A DNA stretch of 64,000 bases, from positions 372,001 to 436,000 of the forward strand of contig WPDH01000123.1 of the NCBI GenBank assembly GCA_019137255.1. Reading direction: 5' to 3'. A model generated the notes under the pieces. It had not been told where the DNA came from, made no database searches, and was given only the letters and a program-made list of their open reading frames with translations. The translations under genes were made by a program, and so were the position numbers. Each line of letters opens with the position of its first letter. The first letter of the stretch is position 1. Shown here one piece after another: positions 56,255 through 64,000 of the stretch. The DNA comes from Corinectria fuckeliana (taxonomy: Eukaryota; Ascomycota; Sordariomycetes; Hypocreales; Nectriaceae).

Positions 56255-58160
56255 CTACAGCTTCATGCCCAGCGCCTTGGCCACCTTCATGCTCTGCCGC
56301 ATGCTGAGGTCCAGCATAATCTCCTCGCTGCCGCCGGGGATGGCGTACGCGCGCACGTCGCGGTACAGCCGCTCGACCTTGCCGCCCTGGCCGCCGCGGG
56401 AGTAGCTCAGGCCGCCGAAGATCTGGCTGGCCTCGCGGGCGCAGAACTCGAACGTCACCGTCGACTGGGCCTTGAGGCTGGCGATGGGCCCGCCCAGGCG
56501 CAGCATGGCCTCGGTGTCGCCCATCTTCTCGCACTGGAAGACGAGGCTCTCGAGCCAGCTGTACGACGCCTCGATCTGGCGCACCATGTGCGCGAGCTTC
56601 AGCCGGATCACCGGGTGGTCCATGAGCTTCTTGCCAAAGGTGCGGCGCTTGTTGGCGTACTTGACCGACTCCTCGTAGCAGACCCGCGAGAAGCGGAGGC
56701 ACTGAATGATGATGCCCATGCGCTCGTGGTTGAAGTTGGTCATGATGACTAGGAAGAGATGTGTCAGTACGCAGACCTTTTCTCGAATCTTGTGTGTGTG
56801 TATGTTGGCTTACCTCGGAAACCCTGGTTCTGCTTGCCGAGCAGGTTCTCGACGGGAACCTTGACATCCTCAAAGGTGATGTAGGTCGTTCCGCTGGACC
56901 ACACGCCCTGGCAGTCCATGCGACGGGTGCTCACGCCCTCGCCCCTCTCAATGAGCAGCAAGCTCACGCCGTTCATGCCGGGGCCGCCGGTGCGCACGGC
57001 GGTGGTGAAGTAGTCGCTCCAGATGCCGTTGGTGATCCACTTCTTCTCGCCGTTGACGATGAAGTGCTTGCCGTCCTCGCTCAGCTTCGCCTCGCAGTTC
57101 AGGTTGGCCACGTCGCTGCCGGCGTCGGGCTCGGTGATGGCGAGGCAGATGCGCTTGTCGCCGCTCAGGATGCCGGGCAGGATGCGGTCCTTGAGGGCGC
57201 TGCTGCCGAACTTGATGAGCGGCGGGCCGCCGATGCCGAAGCCGCCGATGACGTTCCAGACGAAGCCGCCGGAGCCGGTGCGCGACAGCTCGTCCGTCAC
57301 CAGCAGCTCGTGGAAGAGATCCCACTTGTCGGCGGGCACCGACTTGACGCCGTTGGCGACGTACTGGGTCGGGTAATTGACGCCGAGCAGGCCAGCCAGG
57401 TAGCCGCGACGGCCCATCTCCTTGTAGATCTCGTCGGGCACGCTCTTGGCCTCGTCCCACTCGGTGACGTAGGGCTCGACGTCGGCTTCTATCCACTCAC
57501 GGATCTCGGCGCGAAGCGCAGCATGGGTCTCGTTGACATAGGGAGAGCGATACTGTAATCCGGCGGGCTCGAATTAGCACCAGGCACTCGAGAAGCACAC
57601 GCACTGGACAGAGAGAGGGGGGACTCACGTTTTGGTACCAGCTGGGATCGGCAAAGGGAATCTGGTCACCAAACGCCTCGAGAGGCTCCGACTCTTCGCT
57701 GCTAGCGGCCTCCTTCTCTACGACGGCGAGGGCCTTGGGCGAGGGCTCCTTGGCAGCAGGCGCAGGCTTGGAATCGGGCTTCGGCTCGGGCTTGGGCTTG
57801 GTGTCGAGGGAACCGACCTGAAGCCTGGCCTGGTACTTCTTGAGGATGCCGTCGTTGTGGTACTTCCAAAACTGCTTGGAGGCGTCCTTTCCGGCGACGC
57901 GCTGGAGGATCTTCTTGCCGCCTGTTGATGAGCCGCAATCGTTAGCAAGGCTGTCTGTCTCGGGCTGGGTTCGGTCGCTGGCTGCGGTGACGTCTGCGGC
58001 GCTCGCTCCAAGGGAAAGCAAAGAACAAATCAAAAGCCGACTTACCGGGATGATCATCTTGGAACTTGGTCACGTCGTAAACGTCGCCGTCGACAATGAT
58101 GAACAAGTCGCCGGGCTTGTTGTGCGACGCGACGTCGCCAGAGGTAAAGACTTTGGCCAT
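56255..58160 (-). CDS. Cytochrome b5 / acyl-CoA dehydrogenase fusion protein
   Basis: Four exons (58046-58160, 57629-57921, 56814-57552, 56255-56748; introns 124, 76 and 65 nt) encode 546 residues. The N-terminal cytochrome b5 domain has the HPGG haem loop (37-40, His37) and the second haem ligand His60 in FWKYHND. A linker of alternating Lys/Pro/Glu (about 77-108) joins it to an acyl-CoA dehydrogenase: ITEPDAGSDVANLN and GEKKWITNG (FAD-binding middle domain), then NFNHERMGIIIQCLRFSRVC and FGKKLMDHPVIRLKLAHMVR (C-terminal helical domain). It should oxidise acyl-CoA, with the haem domain perhaps taking electrons. The region usually holding the catalytic YEG reads AIPGGSEEI (518-526). The C-terminus GMKL resembles a weak peroxisomal signal but lacks the usual Ser/Ala/Cys. 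Substrate unknown. Confidence 0.9.
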
Positions 58161-59286
58161 GGCGCTGGAGTTTGCGGTTGATGGACTAATAGTAGGGAGA
58201 TATGAGTATAATGCCACCTTCTACACGATAAATGAAGTATGAAGTTTTCAAGGACGAGAACGAGAGCGGGAACAGGAACAGGCTCGAGGTTTTGAAGTCC
58301 CCAAATAATACGCCCCCGGAGGCCGGCCCCTTGCGTGTCCCTTAGCTTAAATTCCATCCGAGTCCCGTTCGGCAACAATAGCCCAGGAATCACATGTTGG
58401 TCCCATGTGCCTCAAAGTCCGGCGTCCTCCCCCACCAAAAAGCCCGTGGTCCGGCTCGCCAGGCAGAAAAGGGTCTCGCAAGGGAGAGGGGGATGCCGAG
58501 TATGGTCCTGGAAGGGGGTAGCGTAGAGTCTACTTCGTACTTACTTACTTACACAACCCCGGAGTCCGGGGATCCCGATGCGGTCATGGTCATGGTCATG
58601 TGCCAGCTGACGGGCTCGACTCGCCCCGCGCTTCCCCTTTGCTCGGCGGTAAACATGTGAAGACGGAAGAGGATGTTGCTCGCGGCTGGCATTGATGTCA
58701 TGGCACCCGAACTGCCTTGGACCGCGTGTGTGGAGAAGCCGAGGTCCGTTTCAGTCGCCGCCCAATCGCGGCCGGAGCATTGCCAAACTGCCTTTAGCCC
58801 CCGAGGTCCATCCCCAGACTCCGGGTTATATGTAAGCACCACCCCTAACACCCCAGACTTGTTACTTTATCTCCGAGATTGAATAGAACACAGGACATAT
58901 GATGCGCGCGTGGTCTCAACGTCTTAACGTCGGGGGGGTTTCTCCAGTCGAGCAGACGGAGACCGTCAATTGCAGCTACACTACTCCGTACTAACTACCT
59001 TAGATTGTCGTCCATCTTCTTGGAGCCTCGCAAGTCATCCGTCCGCATTACCTACCTCCAGTCCCAGCCATGTGCAGCTCAACTACCACATCAACCTATC
59101 GTCCCTCCCATAAAGAGATAGCAACTTCAATAAAACATCAGGCGAGATGCCCACACTCCCACACTCCAAAACTCCGTTCCCGGCCCTAGAGCCAATCGCG
59201 TCCTCCCTTTTTGTCCCGCACGCATCCATCCCGTAGCGCTGACCATGCTCATAACCCTAACCGAGGCAGCCGCCTCAGTATCATCC
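58161..59286. other. Intergenic region between the ACAD fusion and FEN1
   Basis: About 1.1 kb; promoter of the ACAD gene and 3' UTR of FEN1. Contains tacttacttactta near 58539-58553. No gene seen. Confidence 0.6.
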
Positions 59287-60594
59287 TCACGCCGCTCCTC
59301 GGGGCTTGGACTTGGCTGCCGCCTTGCTCTTCTTCTCCTGCTTGACCTTCTTCCTCTTCTCCTCGTTCTTTTCTTCCAGCTTCCGCTTGTGCGCAGCCTT
59401 CTCGGCGTCCGACTTGGGGACCGGCTTGAAGAATCCCTCCAGCCGAGCCTGCTGCGAGCTTTTCGAGCTCTTCTCTAGACGCGCGCCTCCGCTGCGCACA
59501 CGGTCTTCCGAAAAGCCCTTCTCCGTAACGAGGAACTGAACCAGTCCATCCATGTCTGGCTTCTCCCACTTGAAGTCGCACTCAGGGTCTTCCGCTTTTC
59601 GCACGTCTGGCTCGAAGAAGAGGTCGCGCGCGTCCTTGTAGGGCCAGTCCTCTGGAATCACGTACTTTTTTTTCGGGTCATTTTCCATGGCTTCGACAAT
59701 CTTCTCCAACGAGCCGTGGTCTCGGATCATCTTCAAGGCGGTGGTAGGGCCGACCTTGGGAATAGGGTCGAGGTAGTCACAGCCGAGAAGGATGCATAGA
59801 TCCACAAACTAGGCAGAGTTAGGTCCCTGTACAAATGATAGAATATCAGCGCTAGACATACCTGCTTTCTCTCCATACCGAGGCCCTCCAGGACCTTCTC
59901 AAGATGGATCTCCTGGATAGGCTCCTTCCGCTGTTCGCTGAAGGTAAGGTGTCGAAGTAGAATGGGAGAATTGAAGCACAGGGTATCCATATCCTCACTG
60001 GCCGCTGCGTACACCTTGCCGGCCTTTGCCAGCACAGCACACTGCGCCTCGGCCTCGGTGGGCGCAATAATATAGGGGACACCCATCAATTTAAGCAGGC
60101 GCTGGCAGTCAGCATTATGCTCGCGAGTGACGCGGACGGTTCGGCGCGAGAATTTCTCGATATCCTCAGCAGTACCTGTTTCCTTGGCCTCCTCGAGACC
60201 CTCGCTTGCTTCCTGCTTGCGCTGGAATCGCTTGGCCAGCTCGCCCGACTTGAGTTTGGGGGGCGCGCCGTCGAAAACGTAGAGGGGCTTGATGCCGTTG
60301 TCTATCATGCGTAGGGTTCGGTAGAACATGCCCATCAGGTGGGACGTGGTTTCGCCGCTGTCGTTCATGAGCTGCTGGCCATCGGATCGGACGGCGATGA
60401 GGAAACTGTAGATGCTCATCGAGGCATCCTTGAGAAAGAGTGGTATGGTCAGCACACTACAGGACAATAGCAACACGGGACAGAGGGCGACTCACAATGG
60501 CGACCTTACGGCCGAACTGGTTCTTGATTTCGCCCTCCTTGATCGCATCGGGGGCTTCATCTTTGATGATCTGGAAGAGCTGCTTGATACCCAT
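59287..60594 (-). CDS. RAD27: Flap endonuclease 1
   Basis: Three exons (60496-60594, 59862-60428, 59287-59808; introns 67 and 53 nt) encode 395 residues. FEN1 removes 5' flaps during Okazaki fragment processing and long-patch base excision repair. The start MGIKQLFQIIKDEAPDAIKE is canonical. All metal-binding acids fall at the same numbers as in human FEN1: Asp34, Asp86 (VFDGAPP), Glu158 and Glu160 (TEAEAQC), Asp179 and Asp181 (SEDMD), Asp233 (LGCDY). A PCNA-binding box QARLEGFF lies at 342-349, followed by a Lys/Glu-rich nuclear tail. The first intron falls directly before DASMS. Complete by length and motif content. Confidence 0.97.
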
Positions 60595-61683
60595 CTTGGT
60601 CGGTTGTGCCTCTGAGAGGGCTTGGTGATTCTTGCAGTACCAGGAAGAAGGGGGGAGGAAAGACTCTAAATTCGGTTGTTGATGGGGTGACAGCCTTGAG
60701 AAATCGTGGAGGAAAAATTACAGGCGAGACCCGAGGAAGCTGTGAGGTGGGAGGAAGCTGCGAATTTGACGCGTGCGGGAAAGTCATGACGCGCCCTGTC
60801 GCGATCGAACGTGGCAGGGATCTTAATTGACCCCACATCGCGCTTCAGTTGCCAACTGCAGAGCATCGCCAGTTACTTGGAAGCCCAACTTTGACCGACT
60901 CGGAGAGGTATCAGTCAGCTACAAGATGGGATAAATTCTCTACAGCTTTGCTCTCACATAGGAAATCGACCTTTGTATCAGAGTTTAGGTGTCAGGGACA
61001 AGACTATTTAGTACCCAATCCCAAGGATTCAGCCAACCAGTCAGTTCAGCATATACGAGAACCCTCACCAGAATTCCAACATCTTCCTCCTTAAATCCTC
61101 GCCACAACAGCTCTCTTTACTCAACTACCGTAACTGGACAAAATGTCTCGACGCTCACCACTCCCAGCCTAGTATCCCCACGTCCCCCGCCGACCTGAGG
61201 AAGACCTTCCTTCGTCATCCCCATCACCCCAAGGGACTCAGAGGACTCCGGAAGGTCTTCGGCCTGCAGATAACAAGACGCGGCTCCAAAAGCTGGAGAG
61301 AGAATGGTCAGTTCACAAAAGAGAGGAGGGATCTGCAAAAAAGAACAATCTTTTCGAAAGAGTTCCAGCCTCGTTTGGAGATGGCGTCGAGTGAATGATT
61401 GATATACCGCTCGGAATACAGAGCTGTCAAGGATTGGTCTCGCCTTGCGCTCCACCTTGCCGTGCGGAAGGGGTTGTGGCTCTAGTCCACGAAAATAGCC
61501 AGTCAAGAAGGGGACAAAGATTCAGTAGAGGCGTCACAGGCGGGAGAGTCGACATCACATGATCGCAAACCGGAAACTGTGTCATTGTAGAAAGCCTCCG
61601 CCCTCGCGTGGTTGGGTATCGTACACCTCGTCTCCCAGCGTCTCTCGTCTTCTCGTCGGCAAGCCCTATCCATGTCAGTCCGC
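60595..61683. other. Intergenic region between FEN1 and NUP37
   Basis: About 1.1 kb between tandem minus-strand genes: FEN1 promoter near 60600-60900 and NUP37 3' UTR. The sequence acgcg occurs at 60769-60773 and 60790-60794 (minus strand cgcgt), resembling MluI cell-cycle box cores (ACGCGT), which control yeast RAD27; neither is a full ACGCGT. No gene seen. Confidence 0.45.
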
Positions 61684-63875
61684 TCACTGCTTGTCAAACA
61701 ACATCCTCCTCCCGCTACCATTCATGCTCTCCAAAGTCTTGTCAATCTCCATAATGTCGAGCATCTCAATCTCGACGTCTCGGGTTGTAAAGTCCTCGCT
61801 AAGGTCTGCCGCCGCACTCAGGGTATTCGTGAAGTCAAATCCCACCTGCGGCCGAGACGGACGCAGAAAGTCGTTTTGCGTCCTTGTCACATCCATAGTA
61901 ATGTCATCTTGCCCATATGGTGATGGCTTTTGCCGCAAAGTTCCAGGCTTGATGGTGCTGAGGTTGAAGGAAATCCTCGTCGAGTTATCCTGCCTGCCGT
62001 GGACGATGATAGCGTCCGACTTCTCTCCCTTGGAGAAGAGTCGTCGTTTTCGGGTGCTGACAACTCCACCAATCTTCCTGCCTGGTCCATCCTCTCCCTC
62101 ACGCACCATGACGATCCTCGACTCGCCAAGGATCAGCACATCCGCGGGGAGGCCTCCATCCTGGCTAGCGCCGCTCCCGTGTTTCAAGGGGTCAACCGCG
62201 AGTCCAACACCACAGCAACGCTCGCCCAGAAGACCGGTAGATAAGTCAAGAAGCTTGATCATCCTGGTCGGCTGAGCACTGTTGAAAATGTCGACGCCTG
62301 TGCTAGCACTTCTGCGGAGCTGCGACTCCCAGAAGCGTGAAACACCAGGGATGACGCAGACATGGTCTAAGCCGCCCACCCACAGCACCAGGCTCTCGTC
62401 CTGGACAGCATTGCCGCTGGTGGGTAGAGGAGTAACGTTGACTCCGCCCCGGATGGTAGCTAGGCGATCAAGGGTGATGGCCGAGCTGAGAGAGGCGGTA
62501 GCTTGGCGACGAGTGTGAGGAGTCATGGGGGCAAACTCCCCGTTGCTGTTCTCCTTGCTCTGAGCCGCGACGCTCCGCAACGAGCTCGTCCCCTCGATAA
62601 AGCCAGACACGCTAAAGGCTGTCAATGCAGCACCACGAACGCCAGACTTGAGCTTGTTCGAAAGTGCAGCACCGGACGAAGCCGGGCTAACGCCGTCAAT
62701 GTCCCAGATTCCCCAGGTGCCGTCAGCCAGGAGCGCGAACACGGCACGGCCGTGAGCTATCCAAGCCGCGTCAAGAATTGGTTTTCTCGTCGCGGATGGT
62801 CGAGCAAACGGCTGGTAGAGGGTGAGAAGCCAAGAGCCTTGCACGGGGAAAGGACCAGTGGCATCGGGATCGGGGGGTAGCGAGGGTAGTGCGAAATCGT
62901 ATATTCGCACGCCTTGTAGAGCAGATACCGCAAGCAGCTGCGTCGTATGCGTTGAGTTGAAGGAAATGTTTCTAAGGGGGTTTGGCAGGAACTCGGTCTG
63001 AAAAGGCTCGACAGCCTTCACTGGCTTGTCCTTGGGGTCCAGAGGGACGTCCCATAGCCGGAGGGTTCCCGATGCCTCGCGCGAGTGAGAAGCGACGACA
63101 GCGCGTGACTGTGTGCCTGGCCGCTCCGATGCCTTTGGCATGACCAAGTTGATAGCGATGCCTTCGCTATGCTTAGTCTGGCCGCCCAGAAGGATCAGCG
63201 ACTCGCCCCAAGCCCCGGATCCAGCCTTGCCAGCAAGGAGATCGTTCTCCAGCTCTGTCCTGTCCTTGCTCTCCGGCGACGGAGGGCTCAATGGCAGTGT
63301 AATAACATAGACGTCGTTGGTAACGCACGATACGGCGAAGACCATCTTCTCGGTCAGAATATTGGCTCCCCCCCAGGCTGCATCCTCGGCAGGCGTGGGA
63401 GTCATGGGCATCACCGCGACGTTCAGCACCGCCGTACCGAGCGCGAGGTCCAGTGTCTGCACGATCTCCGGGTACGGGCCATCCTCAATGTCGTCCTCGA
63501 ACTGGGGCTTGTCCTCGAACTTGGGAGAGATCTTGGTTTTGGCCGTAGGCTCCTCGTCGTCCGAGTCGATGATCATGACCGCGTCTTCGGAGGCCCCATT
63601 TTGCTTCTCCTTCGAGGGGGCCTTCTTCACTAGCTTGAACCGCTTTCCTCCTCGCCAGACCAGCGTCACGCCATTTTCATGTCCGTATATTAAGATGGTC
63701 GCGCCCTGAGAGGACTGGACGGGGTAAGTCTGGACATCGTTTACGCGCCGTGATAGGTTATATCTAGAGGTTTTAGTATTCTGGCAGTGCCGAGTAAGGT
63801 GCAAAGGATGGCGGCTCACGTGAATTGTGTGTTTTGCGCCGTGCGCCGGATTCTGGGAGCTTTGAGAGAGCTCAT
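61684..63875 (-). CDS. NUP37: Nucleoporin NUP37, fungal type
   Basis: Two exons (63820-63875, 61684-63763; intron 56 nt) encode 711 residues. Nup37 is a beta-propeller subunit of the outer-ring Nup107-160/Y complex of the nuclear pore. The first exon gives MSSLKAPRIRRTAQNTQF; the second continues TYNLSRRVNDVQTYPVQ. Family blocks are IYGHENGVTLVWRGGKRFKL, PYPEIVQTLDLALGTAVLNV, SHSREASGTLRLWDVPLDP, VEPFQTEFLPNPLRNISFN, PILDAAWIAHGRAVFALLAD and FAPMTPHTRR. The pattern matches the long filamentous-fungal form, with an acidic loop (DSDDEE) and a C-terminal extension beyond the propeller, ending MNGSGRRMLFDKQ. Identification is from recall of the Chaetomium-type protein. The gene's promoter begins at 63876 and is cut by the window end. 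Confidence 0.88.
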
Positions 63876-64000
63876 TGCGAAGGTAGGCGCGGGCAGGCAG
63901 CCCTACACAGCGCAGCCTCCAAGAGATGCGGATTCGGTGATGAGATGGCTCAATTCGTAAGAGAGCTTGGTGTTCGAGTTCAAAAAGCGTGTGATGTGGG
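63876..64000. other. Upstream edge of NUP37
   Basis: 125 bp of 5' flank before the window ends. Nothing recognisable. Confidence 0.5.

Overview
The window is nuclear DNA of a filamentous ascomycete. Genes carry short (about 48-206 nt) GT-AG introns, proteins match Pezizomycotina families (fungal NUP37, WOPR regulator, COA6, a cytochrome b5/acyl-CoA dehydrogenase fusion), and intergenic DNA is rich in short TACCTAGGTA-type palindromes. Sordariomycetes, perhaps Hypocreales, is my inference from protein flavour; I cannot name the species. Gene models below were built by hand from splice signals and family continuity; every multi-exon model stays in frame to its stop codon.

Layout. 1-8.5 kb: a proline-rich conserved protein of unknown function (minus), then a low-GC stretch without intact genes. 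8.6-9.6 kb: linker histone H1 (minus). 12.5-15.8 kb: COPII coat SEC24 (plus). 18.4-19.5 kb: microbial-type PARG/macro-fold protein (minus). 19.5-22.4 kb: purine-rich DNA with a two-base N gap. 22.4-24.2 kb: mitochondrial-type asparaginyl-tRNA synthetase (plus). 24.2-36.1 kb: almost 12 kb with no supportable gene, ending at a WOPR (Gti1/Pac2) transcriptional regulator (36.1-37.4 kb, plus). 38.9-41.9 kb: CFT2/CPSF100 (plus). 42.7-43.5 kb: SYS1 (minus), divergent from COA6 (44.3-44.7 kb, plus). 45.6-48.5 kb: PtdIns4P 5-kinase MSS4 (minus). 48.5-53.5 kb: about 5 kb without a gene. 53.5-63.9 kb: four minus-strand genes in tandem: DHH1, cytochrome b5/acyl-CoA dehydrogenase, FEN1/RAD27 and NUP37.

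The 14 protein genes are mostly housekeeping: chromatin and DNA maintenance (H1, FEN1, PARG-like), mRNA 3' processing and decay (CFT2, DHH1), nuclear pore (NUP37), secretion and membrane identity (SEC24, SYS1, MSS4), mitochondria (AsnRS, COA6) and lipid oxidation (ACAD fusion). They do not form a metabolic cluster. I saw no tRNA, rRNA, intact transposon or secondary-metabolite genes. I found no clear novel multi-gene system. The most interesting items are the very large empty region upstream of the WOPR regulator, the uncharacterised NPF/SH3-ligand protein, stop-free introns of length 3n in MSS4 and SEC24, the altered PARG signature, and repeated palindromes in intergenic DNA.
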